Shown here: one piece after another, positions 6,738 to 14,854 of the stretch
Layout: each line of letters opens with the position of its first letter
How positions within the stretch are numbered: the stretch's first letter is position 1
From: an uncultured Prochlorococcus sp.
GTDB taxonomy: Bacteria; Cyanobacteriota; Cyanobacteriia; PCC-6307; Cyanobiaceae
Reading direction: 5' to 3'
DNA length: 41,454 bases
Assembly: GCA_902571795.1 (NCBI GenBank)
Contig: CACGDL010000008.1
Location: 1-41,454 of the forward strand
Translations under genes and position numbers: made by a program
The notes under the pieces: generated by a model
The model's input: only the letters and a program-made list of their open reading frames with translations
The model's database searches: none
What the model was told of the DNA's origin: nothing

Positions 6738-6886
6738 TCCCCATCACCCAGCTCTTTTAGAAATCCTAGCACTATATATGGTGTTTGTAAGTATTAAAAA
6801 TTACCTATCGATGGGGTTGTTTGTTCCTTTTTAATTTGTCATGATAGAAATCCCCATCATCCAGGCTCGCAAGGGTCTTTTTTTTT
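6738..6886 (+). ncRNA. Candidate small RNA with terminator
   Basis: This gene-free stretch holds the repeated word AATCCCCATCA.CCAG (6735 and 6849) and an inverted GATGGGG (6810-6816) that could pair with either copy. It ends in a good Rho-independent terminator: AGGCTC-GCAA-GGGTCT (6863-6878, GNRA-type loop) followed by T9. There is no convincing reading frame. A trans-acting RNA or a leader with alternative pairings is possible; both are inference. Confidence 0.35.
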
Positions 6887-6997
6887 GCCTGTAAAAACGA
6901 TTCAAAAAGAAACACATACATATAACAGTCTCTCTAGATACACAAAAAATCCATCATAAAGTATTAGGATAATTTTACTAAAGGTAAGGAATTCAAT

Positions 6998-7252
6998 ATG
7001 TCTCTAAAGAATCAAACTAATGATATTTATCCATGGGATTATCAAATAGGAGATGATAATTTCCAATTAGAACCTTGGATTCTAGAGAAAGGGAAAGAAT
7101 TTGTGTCTATTGAGAAAAATATAGATAACAAAGGTTTTTTTTACTTACAAAAGAATAAGGAGAAACGTCTTTCTCTTAACTCTTTACAAATAAAATCAAC
7201 TTATAATCAATTGATGAATTTTGGTTATAAGTTACGAATAAGCAAGCTCTAA
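6998..7252 (+). CDS. Hypothetical 84-residue protein
   Basis: A soluble frame with many aromatic and charged residues: PWDYQIGDDNFQLEPW near the start and a C-terminal stretch NSLQIKSTYNQLMNFGYKL that faintly recalls the DUF1651-type ending of the gene at 5908. The upstream AAGGTAAGGAA may serve as ribosome site. The function is not recognised. Confidence 0.55.
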   Translation: MSLKNQTNDIYPWDYQIGDDNFQLEPWILEKGKEFVSIEKNIDNKGFFYLQKNKEKRLSLNSLQIKSTYNQLMNFGYKLRISKL

Positions 7253-7302
7253 TTTTCTTTTGATTTATAGTAATAATCTTCAGAATCGCGAAGTAATAAT
7301 AA

Positions 7303-7590
7303 CTAATTATTTCTATTAAATTTATTGTATTTTTTATTGTTGGGTCTGTCTCTTTTCTCAGCTTCGTTGACCCTTATCTCTCTTCCCATCCATTCAACAT
7401 CTTGAAGATCATCAATAGCTTTTTTTTCGGAATTATAATCATTTAAATCCACGAAAGCGAAACCTCTTTTTCTTCCTGTTTCTCTATCAAGAGGTAAATA
7501 ACATTTTTTAACTACTCCATAATTACTAAAAAGTTGTTCAAGATCTTCGACCTCAGTTTCCCAAGATAAATTTCCAATAAAAATAGTCAT
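7303..7590 (-). CDS. RRM-type RNA-binding protein, paralogue 1
   Basis: This 95-residue protein has a single RNA recognition motif: RNP2 IFIGNL near residues 3-8 and RNP1 KRGFAFVDL around 41-49, followed by a basic Asn/Lys-rich tail. This is the cyanobacterial Rbp type, thought to act in RNA stability, mRNA location or cold response. It is nearly identical over the RRM to the protein at 11587-11865; only the tails differ. Both are in cassette E2 on the same strand. A shadow frame on the other strand can be ignored. Confidence 0.95.
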   Translation of the reverse strand: MTIFIGNLSWETEVEDLEQLFSNYGVVKKCYLPLDRETGRKRGFAFVDLNDYNSEKKAIDDLQDVEWMGREIRVNEAEKRDRPNNKKYNKFNRNN

Positions 7591-7719
7591 TTCTTTAATT
7601 TTTTTGAAGGTATAAATAGTTGCTTTGGACTAGTGAAGTTATCTCCAATCAAATGCTTCCATTGTTCTTACTCTAACTCTTTATTCGCTATGTAACGAGT
7701 AGAAAAACTTACATATATA

Positions 7720-8061
7720 TTACAAACCCATTGCTCTTCTCAGCTTTGCAGCCTCATCTAAACCTTCCATAATTGTAAATGTAGAATTTTCAGTAGCTTC
7801 TTTTCTTAGCTTTGAAAGTTCTCTATATTCTTCAGATTCATAAGCTTCGAGCGCATCTTTCATGGAAGGGAATTCACAAATAACGGCTAAATCAGCATCT
7901 TCTGTCCTCTCTTTTCCTTGAGGCTCTGTATCTTTTGCAAAGACTTGGCCTCCAACCTCTTTCAGCCATGGTCCAACTTTATTTACATATTTATCAAATA
8001 AATCTTGATTAATTATTTTTGCAGTCGATATCCAATAACCTTTAGCTCCTCTTTTATTCAT
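7720..8061 (-). CDS. DUF1330-family protein
   Basis: This 113-residue protein has the DUF1330 pattern: KGYWISTAKI at the start, then KYVNKVGPWLKEVGGQVFAK, then AVICEFPSMKDALEAYESEEY with the conserved FPS..A...Y.S.EY. The family adopts a dimeric ferredoxin-like alpha/beta barrel fold and has no settled function. It lies 27 bp from the next small gene on the same strand (8088-8222). Confidence 0.85.
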   Translation of the reverse strand: MNKRGAKGYWISTAKIINQDLFDKYVNKVGPWLKEVGGQVFAKDTEPQGKERTEDADLAVICEFPSMKDALEAYESEEYRELSKLRKEATENSTFTIMEGLDEAAKLRRAMGL

Positions 8062-8087
8062 TTATTTATCTATGTATTTCAAATAGA

Positions 8088-8222
8088 CTACATCATTTCG
8101 TGTTGATCAAATTTATTTTTTAACTTTGCTGCTTTATGGATTAATCCAACTGCTTCTTTTCTTCCTTTCGCTTGTTGCGCCTGGCGCATTAAGTCAGCAT
8201 ATTTTTTGTTTAGTTTTTTCAT
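8088..8222 (-). CDS. 44-residue hypothetical helical protein
   Basis: Starts MKKLNKKYADLMRQAQQAKG and continues RKEAVGLIHKAAKLKNKF. It is basic and predicted to be helical throughout. The frame, composition and position between two minus-strand genes support it. Function unknown. Confidence 0.6.
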   Translation of the reverse strand: MKKLNKKYADLMRQAQQAKGRKEAVGLIHKAAKLKNKFDQHEMM

Positions 8223-8434
8223 TTGTTTGTTTGTGTAGTGTCAAAGACACAGGCTTAATAAGTGATTGTCATTTTTTGAATCAGCTCTATTGAATAGATC
8301 AACACAACTTGTTTATCAGAACTTATTTGACTCTTGCAGGTGGGATTCTTTTTCAAAAATTCTTTTGCTGGTCAATATTGCTTAGTCTTATCTCTACCTG
8401 AGATTAATTAACAATAACACAAGAACAAAAATAG

Positions 8435-8743
8435 CTATTTGAAAGATGCTTTACTCTCTAAATACCTGCAAATAAATTCAAAGTTTTCGTAGTCCATAGT
8501 TATTGTCTTAAACCTATCTGTTTCTATTTTTCTATTCCCAAAATTCTGCAATTCAACTTTAATAGATGGATGTTTTATTGAGTACGATGGAGTAAAGCCA
8601 ATACGCTTTGCACGTTTATGCAAATCCTTTTTAAGTCGGGGATCACAGCCACAGAACAAGATAGTTGGCCTAGAAGAATTACCTATGGAAGCATCAGTAA
8701 TTCTTTGTTCTAAATCGGATGCAATATTTTCGAGAACTTTCAT
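8435..8743 (-). CDS. Hypothetical 102-residue protein
   Basis: A basic soluble protein: an N-terminal helix (MKVLENIASDLEQRITDA), then RPTILFCGCDPRLKKDLHKRAKRIGF with a Cys-Gly-Cys, then two beta-like stretches. No family recognised. The 212 bp downstream toward 8223 hold no gene that I can support. Confidence 0.6.
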   Translation of the reverse strand: MKVLENIASDLEQRITDASIGNSSRPTILFCGCDPRLKKDLHKRAKRIGFTPSYSIKHPSIKVELQNFGNRKIETDRFKTITMDYENFEFICRYLESKASFK

Positions 8744-8771
8744 TTAAATTTTTTTACTTCGAGAGACATAA

Positions 8772-8903
8772 TTAATAACCAATATTATTTCTAGGGTTAG
8801 TTATGTAAATTATTAAATTTAGAACGTAATTAGCAGGCAAGTTTAATGGTTTCAAAAGTAGCAAAGCAATTCCTTGAGTTAAGTTAAATCCTTTTTCTTC
8901 CAT
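8772..8903 (-). CDS. 43-residue hypothetical, hydrophobic middle
   Basis: Frame starting MEEKGFNLTQGIALLLLKPL and ending PRNNIGY, with a hydrophobic stretch that could be membrane-associated. Only coding statistics by eye support it. Confidence 0.4.
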   Translation of the reverse strand: MEEKGFNLTQGIALLLLKPLNLPANYVLNLIIYITNPRNNIGY

Positions 8904-9038
8904 AAATAAAAGAAGGGGTTAATTTATACATTGTAAATAGATTGTCAATTAATAAATTGGTCAAACGGTCTTGAATCAACAACTTAGTAACTTAATTAAA
9001 TTATTAAAAACTAGTATTTATTTAGTAACTTATCGGAT

Positions 9039-9179
9039 ATGAAAATAATTTTAAAAAGTGAAACTTCACTAGGTCTAGAATCCTACGAAGAACTAGGTTT
9101 TAATTCTGAAGAGGAACTTGAATTAGAAATTTCTAAACTTACTAAATTTAGACCTGAATTTGATACTAATTTGGAATAA
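9039..9179 (+). CDS. 46-residue acidic hypothetical protein
   Basis: Frame beginning MKIILKSETSLGLESYEELG and continuing with many Glu and Leu. The composition is typical of a short soluble helical protein. No homologue recognised. Confidence 0.45.
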   Translation: MKIILKSETSLGLESYEELGFNSEEELELEISKLTKFRPEFDTNLE

Positions 9180-9283
9180 GTTGATAGCGGTTCAAAAAGT
9201 AAAGGTTTAATTTAATATTCTCTATTTTTTAATTATTGGTTTTAATTTGATTCTTCCAAGTTAATTGCTCAACAACCATTAAA

Positions 9284-9315
9284 AAAGTCAGCCTGTATCC
9301 CTACTAGCTGACTTT
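9284..9315 (-). terminator. Terminator of the HLIP unit
   Basis: AAAGTCAGC / GCTGACTTT, a perfect 9-bp stem with a 14-nt loop; on the minus strand it is followed by T-rich sequence. It lies 25 bp after the stop of the last gene of the HLIP unit. Confidence 0.7.
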
Positions 9316-9339
9316 CATGACGATGTAAGTTTTGAAAAA

Positions 9340-9447
9340 CTATACGAATGTATTTGATGTTGTGATGCTTAAAACAACTGCAACAAAGAATATGTAAGGA
9401 ACCACCTTGAGGGGTACATATCCTTGTTTTTTAGATATAAAATCCAT
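9340..9447 (-). CDS. 35-residue membrane protein paired with an HLIP
   Basis: Starts MDFISKKQGYVPLKVVPYIF and continues as one hydrophobic segment to a short end. Its ATG directly follows the TAA of the HLIP gene, so translation is very probably coupled. The terminator at 9284-9315 closes the unit. Its function is unknown; partnership with the HLIP is inferred from the arrangement. Confidence 0.6.
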   Translation of the reverse strand: MDFISKKQGYVPLKVVPYIFFVAVVLSITTSNTFV

Positions 9448-9582
9448 TTATACAAATCCCGGAATAATTTGTCCAGTTGTTAGATATGCGCCAATAAGAG
9501 CAATAAAGCCAATCATCGCGAATCTACCATTGAGCTTCTCAGCTACAATTTTTTCCTTCTCAACTGTTTTTGTTTCGTTCAT
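9448..9582 (-). CDS. hli: High-light-inducible protein (HLIP), short form
   Basis: This 44-residue, single-helix protein has the chlorophyll-binding core EKLNGRFAMIGFIALIG (E..NGR.AM.G), where Glu and Asn/Arg ligate chlorophyll and pair helices. HLIPs protect photosystem II assembly intermediates from light damage. The very short form on a mobile element is typical of the multicopy, phage-type hli genes of Prochlorococcus. It is translated just ahead of a 35-residue membrane protein. The upstream 215 bp to 9797 hold no other gene and should include the promoter. Confidence 0.93.
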   Translation of the reverse strand: MNETKTVEKEKIVAEKLNGRFAMIGFIALIGAYLTTGQIIPGFV

Positions 9583-9797
9583 TTGTTTGGTTGGTTGTTT
9601 AGCTAAGATGCTTCCAAATGCAATCTTGAAACAAATCTAATAATAGAAAAATTTAAATGTGAGTATAATTACTTACTCTCATACCCTCTATAAGCTGTAC
9701 TTATTAGACTTTTTTAGATTTTCAAAATTTTAAAGGAACAATTATTCAATAAAAGTTAAAAAGAGAATTAATAGCTATTAATAAATAAAGGATATTA

Positions 9798-9947
9798 ATG
9801 AACCTAAAAATCAATATAAATTTTTTAGAAAAATATATAGCTCATTTTGTAATTGATATTGAATATAAAAGGATTACAAAAAAATTAAAAGGATATGATT
9901 TAATGGCTGACGTTGATGATCAAAGATTTCATCATTTTTGTTCTTAA
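9798..9947 (+). CDS. 49-residue hypothetical protein
   Basis: Frame starting MNLKINI and ending DDQRFHHFCS, basic in the middle (EYKRITKKLKGYDL). The upstream AAAGGATATTA offers a ribosome site. Not recognised. Confidence 0.4.
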   Translation: MNLKININFLEKYIAHFVIDIEYKRITKKLKGYDLMADVDDQRFHHFCS

Positions 9948-10027
9948 ATTTAAGTGCATTAGCCAGTAATTTATCTCAGTCATGAAGACAAAGATAATTT
10001 ATTGAACTTTCTTTTGATAATAGAGTT

Positions 10028-11515
10028 TTATGAATAAAGATCAATAGACTTAATTTGCTCTTCTGCCCAGTCCTGTACAGTGAATGACTCTACTGCTGAT
10101 GTCATCATCTCAATTCTCTCTAATTGTTCTTCCAGCGACATTGAAATTGCTTCATTAATGGATGCATCCATTTTATTTTGAGAATAAGGGTTAGTTAGAA
10201 TTGCCCCATTTAACATTACGGAGGCTCCTGTAAACTCCGATAAAACAAGAACTCCTGGTTTACCTTTTCTTGCTGCCACATATTCTTTGGCGACAAGATT
10301 TAGTCCATCTCGAAGAGGCGTAATCCAGCAAATATCTGCTTGAGTAAACCAAGCAACCAATTCTTCATAAGGAATTCTTTTGGTTGATAAACGTATTGGA
10401 ACCCAATCAATAAGACTAAATTTACCGTTAATTCGACCCACAATTTCTTCTATTGCCCTTTGGGTTTCCTTATATATTTTCATTCCGCTCGTAGCTGAAA
10501 CGCATGCCATCATTAATACAATTTCTCCATGCAAGTCTTTTCTTTTCTCCAATAAACGTTCAAAGGCCAAAAGCAATTCTTCATTACCTTTTGTATAGTC
10601 AACTCTACTAGCTGACAAAATCAGCTGACGCCCTTTTTTTGTACCTTCTTTAATTTTTTGTATTTGAGTCTCTACAGTCTTACTTTTTACTAGATTAGCT
10701 ATTAGATCTGGAGAAGTCCCAACTGGGGAAGCGATTATTTTTATCTTTCTGCCATCATAATTTAGATATGGAGTAAAGGATGGTTCTGAGAGTGCACTTC
10801 CTACTGAAATAAATTTTTTACTAACAGACACTTTAGAATCTTTTTTTGCTCCTAAAAGAGAGCTTGCCGCTCTTGCAAAGTTTTCTGCATATCTTGGAAT
10901 ATGAAATCCAACCACATCACATGAAAGTAGACTTTCTAATATTTGATTTCTCCAAGGTAGAATCCCAAATACATCGCTAGAAGGAAATGGAGTATGATGA
11001 AAAAAAATTATTTTAATGTCAGGCCTGATTTCCCGAATATAGAAAGGAGCAAGCCATAAATTGTAATCGTGTATCCAAATTGTTGCTGATTTCGCTGCTT
11101 GATTACAAGCAGTTGTTGCAAACCTTTTATTTACTTCCTCAAATATTTTCCAATCTGCATTGTTAACATCGAAATAATTAGGAAATGTATGAAGAATAGG
11201 CCAAAAAGACTCTTTTGAGGTTACATGATAAAAACTACTTATTTCTTTTTTATTTAAGGGTATTCTTATTAAGTCAAATGATGTTTCCTTATTAATTCTA
11301 GTTATTTCATCTTCTTCATTATCAATATCTTTTATTTCACGCCAAGCTATCCAAGTACCATCTACCTTATCTCTAAAAATATTCCTTAAAGTGGGAATAA
11401 TACCGTTGGGACTTTTTTGATCTATCCATTTCTTTTTACCCAATTTGTCTTTAGATTCGTCATAAGGAGACCTGTGATAAAGAACAATAAAATCGCTTTT
11501 TCTTTTTAATATCAT
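10028..11515 (-). CDS. ggpS: Glucosylglycerol-phosphate synthase
   Basis: This 495-residue GT20-family glycosyltransferase aligns from end to end with cyanobacterial GgpS: the start LYHRSPYDE and KSPNGIIPTL, then FYHVTSKESFWPILHTFP, WIHDYNLWLAPFYIR, FFHHTPFPSSDVF, SASRVDYTKG, and ITPLRDGLNLVAKEYV near the C-terminus. It makes glucosylglycerol phosphate from ADP-glucose and glycerol 3-phosphate, the first step to the osmolyte glucosylglycerol. The matching phosphatase is not in the window. It is a single-gene unit on a tRNA-linked element, so salt-adaptation capacity may be moved by it. Confidence 0.94.
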   Translation of the reverse strand: MILKRKSDFIVLYHRSPYDESKDKLGKKKWIDQKSPNGIIPTLRNIFRDKVDGTWIAWREIKDIDNEEDEITRINKETSFDLIRIPLNKKEISSFYHVTSKESFWPILHTFPNYFDVNNADWKIFEEVNKRFATTACNQAAKSATIWIHDYNLWLAPFYIREIRPDIKIIFFHHTPFPSSDVFGILPWRNQILESLLSCDVVGFHIPRYAENFARAASSLLGAKKDSKVSVSKKFISVGSALSEPSFTPYLNYDGRKIKIIASPVGTSPDLIANLVKSKTVETQIQKIKEGTKKGRQLILSASRVDYTKGNEELLLAFERLLEKRKDLHGEIVLMMACVSATSGMKIYKETQRAIEEIVGRINGKFSLIDWVPIRLSTKRIPYEELVAWFTQADICWITPLRDGLNLVAKEYVAARKGKPGVLVLSEFTGASVMLNGAILTNPYSQNKMDASINEAISMSLEEQLERIEMMTSAVESFTVQDWAEEQIKSIDLYS

Positions 11516-11586
11516 TGAATAGATTCTTTTTAATTAATAGAGTTAAAGGGGGGGAATTTAATTTTTTTTAATTAAGTATTTAATTT

Positions 11587-11865
11587 CTAATGATTATTTT
11601 TCTTGAAATGACTTTTATGGGAATTTTTTCGTTCACCCTCATTTACCCTTATCTCTCGTCCCATCCATTCAACATCTTGAAGATCATCAATGGCTATTTT
11701 CTCAGAACTTTGATCATTTAAATCTACAAATGCAAACCCTCTTTTTCTGCCTGTTTCCCTGTCGAGGGGTAAATAACATTTCTTGACTACTCCATAATTA
11801 CTAAAAAGCGATTCAAGATCTTCTACTTCAGTATCCCAAGATAAATTTCCAATAAAAATAGTCAT
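11587..11865 (-). CDS. RRM-type RNA-binding protein, paralogue 2
   Basis: This 92-residue single-RRM protein differs from the protein at 7303-7590 at only a few positions up to about residue 78 (same RNP2 IFIGNL and RNP1 KRGFAFVDL), with a shorter His/Lys/Asn tail. The two genes flank ggpS and the HLIP region within the same cassette. The pair suggests a local duplication with selection for the RRM. Confidence 0.95.
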   Translation of the reverse strand: MTIFIGNLSWDTEVEDLESLFSNYGVVKKCYLPLDRETGRKRGFAFVDLNDQSSEKIAIDDLQDVEWMGREIRVNEGERKNSHKSHFKKNNH

Positions 11866-12020
11866 TTTTTTTTGTCCTTGTGTAATATTTTCGAATAGTT
11901 AGCAAGGACCAGCGATAAAAGACCAATACAAGATACTACTTTATTTACAATAACTCTTGGTAGATGAGATTCAGTATTAATAGACCTAACCGTTAATAAA
12001 TAAGTTATTTGCCTCTTATT

Positions 12021-12037
12021 TTAGATCGACTGTCAAT
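12021..12037 (+). repeat. TTAGAWCGAYTGTCAA motif, copy 2
   Basis: TTAGATCGACTGTCAAT, 77 bp beyond the stop codon of the intact integrase. A related copy lies in the same position after the integrase remnant (29573). Confidence 0.5.
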
Positions 12038-12113
12038 TCTTAAAAACGTATTTCTTCTTGAGGTATTGATTCAGGAAAACCAAGCCTTAATTATATCTCC
12101 AATTATTTATTAC

Positions 12114-13376
12114 CTAATTAACTGAAAATTCTAATCTTTCTACAACAAAATCAAAAGCATTCTCTAAATCTTTTGTATTGAATCTTGAATAGCTTTTCAA
12201 ATGAGTTTCAAGATCATGTCCCATTGCATCAGCTATCTGTTTTGGTGATCTATAAGTTCCATTTTTGTTGATCCTATTATGGGCAACATAGGCGTATCTA
12301 TGCCTGAAAGAATAAGGTGTGCATTCTTGTCCTTCAATTTCAGCTTCCTTGCAAATAGACAACCAAACATTCTTTGGGCTTCTATCTCTTAACTGTTTTC
12401 CTAATCTATCTGCTCCTCGTCCTTTAGATATTTGAGGAAGAAGTTCTCCAGCAGCAAATCTCTGCTGCAAAGTAAGACACCAATCAAAAGGATTTCCATC
12501 TATATCTAAAACAAATAAAGGAAATAATCTTCTTCCATTTATCTTAGAATTCGATTTCTTATAAGTAGTCCAAAGTTCTGTTTTATTATTTTTTAGAACT
12601 AAATATCTAAGTTCCTCAGGCCTTAATCCATATACGGCACAAAGCTGAGTTGCAAATTGCCATTTTGCTGCATGCTCATTATTTGCGAAGGCATCAACCA
12701 ATCTTCCAATCTGGGAATCTGTTAATGGATAACCCACTCTCTTTTCTGTAGTTACTTCTTCTTCAGCTTTATTAAAAACTGGTGGTCTCCAATATGATGG
12801 AAAGTCTTCTCTCTCAACGCACCAATTTAAAAATCTATTAAAAGCTAATCTCATATGTCTTCGCATGGTTGTCCCTTTAGCCCATCCTCTTTTTTCTAAA
12901 TTTTTACCATGTTGATATTCATTACTGACTTTATCCCATAATCTTTTCCCATTTTGAGGTCTTGCCTTTGATCTCTTTACGTAAAAGAAAATTGCTTTAA
13001 TTACAGGAAGATGCTTCCTTTCCCAGGTATTTTCTTGAATAGTGTGTCTATTAGAATTTCTGTAATTCTCGAGAGCCATATCCCAATCCAGCTCAAATCT
13101 AGAAGATGATTTCTGTGAAATATCAAAAGCAGCCTTTAAAGAAATATTGGATTTATAGTTTTGATAAGTGTCTGCAGCAGTTTCTATAAGTTTCAAAGCC
13201 TCTACCCATTGATCTTCTTGCCATTTGTATGGAAGGTTTATTGATAAAAATCCTGATGCTTTTTTCCCATATAAAACACGAATATTTCCTCTATCAGGTT
13301 GAACAGTCCAACCAGTTCCAACAGAGACTTTAATTGCTCTTCTAAATACTTTTATCCAAGAGTTAGTTTCTGCCAC
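12114..13376 (-). CDS. Tyrosine recombinase (integrase) of a tRNA-Pro-targeting element
   Basis: A 420-residue phage-type integrase. The N-terminal part (about 1-110) should be the arm-binding domain, the middle (110-200) the core-binding SAM-like domain, and the C-terminal part catalytic: Arg252 in GLRPEELRYL, Arg358 in YSFRHRYAY (Tyr instead of His before it), His387 in MGHD and the nucleophile Tyr396 in SYSRF. All essential residues are present. It reads away from core copy 3, with a 7-bp dyad and three TGCAGTC repeats between its start and the tRNA fragment. It is the only intact recombinase in the window and a candidate to mobilise cassettes in trans. Confidence 0.95.
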   Translation of the reverse strand: MAETNSWIKVFRRAIKVSVGTGWTVQPDRGNIRVLYGKKASGFLSINLPYKWQEDQWVEALKLIETAADTYQNYKSNISLKAAFDISQKSSSRFELDWDMALENYRNSNRHTIQENTWERKHLPVIKAIFFYVKRSKARPQNGKRLWDKVSNEYQHGKNLEKRGWAKGTTMRRHMRLAFNRFLNWCVEREDFPSYWRPPVFNKAEEEVTTEKRVGYPLTDSQIGRLVDAFANNEHAAKWQFATQLCAVYGLRPEELRYLVLKNNKTELWTTYKKSNSKINGRRLFPLFVLDIDGNPFDWCLTLQQRFAAGELLPQISKGRGADRLGKQLRDRSPKNVWLSICKEAEIEGQECTPYSFRHRYAYVAHNRINKNGTYRSPKQIADAMGHDLETHLKSYSRFNTKDLENAFDFVVERLEFSVN

Positions 13377-13401
13377 AAAGCGTCCGAGTGCTCCCCTTTT
13401 A

Positions 13402-13421
13402 TTCTACGCAAATCCGTAGAA
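13402..13421. promoter_or_regulatory. Perfect dyad upstream of the integrase
   Basis: TTCTACG-N6-CGTAGAA, 26 bp upstream of the integrase ATG. Position and symmetry suggest an operator, perhaps for autoregulation or an element repressor. No -35/-10 pair is clear. Confidence 0.45.
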
Positions 13422-13446
13422 ATATAACCCTACCCAGGCAAAAGTA

Positions 13447-13473
13447 TGCAGTCTCGTGCAGTCTTATGCAGTC
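13447..13473. other. Three tandem TGCAGTC repeats (integrase arm sites)
   Basis: TGCAGTC at 13447, 13457 and 13467, a 10-bp period, between the integrase start and core copy 3 (51 bp away). They are the probable arm-binding sites of this integrase. No matching word was found at the left end of the cassette after core copy 2. Confidence 0.55.
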
Positions 13474-13523
13474 TATGATTGAAGTTATAGCTGAGATAAC
13501 AGAGTCTCACTAATTGCGTATTA

Positions 13524-13569
13524 GTGCTTTGGGAGCACTAGGTCGCAGGTTCGAATCCTGTCGCCCCGA
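13524..13569 (+). repeat. tRNA-Pro(UGG) 3' fragment, core copy 3 (intact)
   Basis: Intact from GTGCTTTGGG to CGCCCCGA. Unlike copies 1, 2 and 8 it is not followed by the AGCGAGT terminator but by a different shared tail (TCAGTTATAGCAGTAAGTCT) also seen after copies 4 and 5. It marks the E2/E3 boundary. Confidence 0.92.
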
Positions 13570-13605
13570 TCAGTTATAGCAGTAAGTCTCAGCTAATAAT
13601 ATAAA

Positions 13606-13639
13606 ACATGCAAAAAAGTGAGCACGCAAATGGCATGCA
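13606..13639. other. Left-end arm-type sites of cassette E3
   Basis: ACATGCA (13606), 9 bp, GCACGCA (13622), 4 bp, GCATGCA (13633). Spacing 7-N9-7-N4-7 is identical to that of cassette E4 (15935-15968), and the word returns at the right end of E3 (15743-15760). The rest of 13640-13720 is the likely promoter region of the barrel gene. Confidence 0.6.
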
Positions 13640-13720
13640 AAATACACTTTCATGCTGGTTTGTATACAAAGATCCATTGCACAATAAAAAAAGTGATAAG
13701 TTTAAAAAAAAATTTTTAAG

Positions 13721-14842
13721 GTGAAACTATTTAAAGCCCTATCTATTTTCCCCTTAGCTTTTAGTTCTATTCTTTCTGTTTCTGCTAATGAATACAAATT
13801 TGAAGAAATCAAATTTGATCAAACTGAAGACAAGCAAGATATATATGAACCAAAAGACAAATTAGACGAATACATAATCAAAGCAGCAATTTATTCAACT
13901 AAGTTTGTTCCTTTAATGAATCAAGGTGCTGAAGGTAGTGAATTTACCGATTTGATGTTTAGTGATGGTAAAAGAATATTAGCTGATGCCGGATATGACT
14001 TTGTAAATTCAACAGCAAATAGTTCGATTCAAAGTATTCCATTTTTTACCCAAACAACCGTAAATATTTCTGGCGGAACAGAATCTGATACAAGTTTCTC
14101 TTTAAATATTTTAATGAAGTTAGGAGAACTGGCAAAAGATGATGAGGGTGATTTAAAAACTTTTGCCTTCTCTCAAGCAAGATTTGCTACAGCCACAAAT
14201 GCAGATGGTGCAACTACAAACTTAGGTCTAGGAATTAGACATCGTCCCAATGATGTATCAATGTTAGGAGCTAATGCATTCTGGGACTACAGAATGACAG
14301 ATTATAGTGATGCGCATAGCAGACTTGGTCTTGGAGGAGAATATTTCTGGAAAGATTTTGAGCTTAGAAATAACTGGTATATGTCTATAACTAATGAAAA
14401 AGATGTAACTATTAAAGGTGTTTCCTACAAAGAAAGAGTAATTGATGGTTGGGATGTTGAATTGGGATATAGATTGCCTAATAATCCACAACTTGCTTTC
14501 TTTGTAAGAGGGTTCAACTGGGACTACAAAAATACACAGGACAATTCTGGCTTAGAAGGTTCTGTTAGTTGGCAAGCTACTCCACATATTGGATTAGAGG
14601 CTTATATTTCCAATGAGATTGCAGCAGCATCTACAACCGTAAATACTTCTCTGCCAGGTACAGATGAAACATTCTTTGGCTTAAGAATGAATTTAACCGG
14701 CAACCCAGTGACTTTTGGCAAAAAAGATTATAAGAAAAATATGATCACTCAAATGATCCAACCTGTAAAACGTAAATATGATGTTCTTTTAGAAAGATAT
14801 GGAGCTACTGATGGCTGGACTGCCAGAGTAAAAACAAAATAA
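13721..14842 (+). CDS. Inverse-autotransporter-type outer-membrane beta-barrel
   Basis: This 373-residue protein starts at GTG and has a signal peptide (to about residue 22, SVSANE). An acidic linker is followed by a domain resembling the intimin/invasin beta-barrel (IAT_beta): SQARFATATNADGATTNLGL, then RHRPNDVSMLGANAFWDYR, then LGLGGEYFWKDFELRNNWY, in alternating beta-strand pattern to about residue 330. Full-size intimins carry Ig-like passengers after the barrel; here the protein ends almost at once, so it is a barrel without passenger. It forms a unit with the secreted protein 12 bp downstream. A role in surface display or adhesion is inferred. Confidence 0.8.
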   Translation: MKLFKALSIFPLAFSSILSVSANEYKFEEIKFDQTEDKQDIYEPKDKLDEYIIKAAIYSTKFVPLMNQGAEGSEFTDLMFSDGKRILADAGYDFVNSTANSSIQSIPFFTQTTVNISGGTESDTSFSLNILMKLGELAKDDEGDLKTFAFSQARFATATNADGATTNLGLGIRHRPNDVSMLGANAFWDYRMTDYSDAHSRLGLGGEYFWKDFELRNNWYMSITNEKDVTIKGVSYKERVIDGWDVELGYRLPNNPQLAFFVRGFNWDYKNTQDNSGLEGSVSWQATPHIGLEAYISNEIAAASTTVNTSLPGTDETFFGLRMNLTGNPVTFGKKDYKKNMITQMIQPVKRKYDVLLERYGATDGWTARVKTK

Positions 14843-14854
14843 GGAATTAAAAAA

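Noticed and set aside
9407-9640. Plus-strand frame of 77 residues
   Set aside because: Antisense to the clear HLIP gene at 9448-9582.
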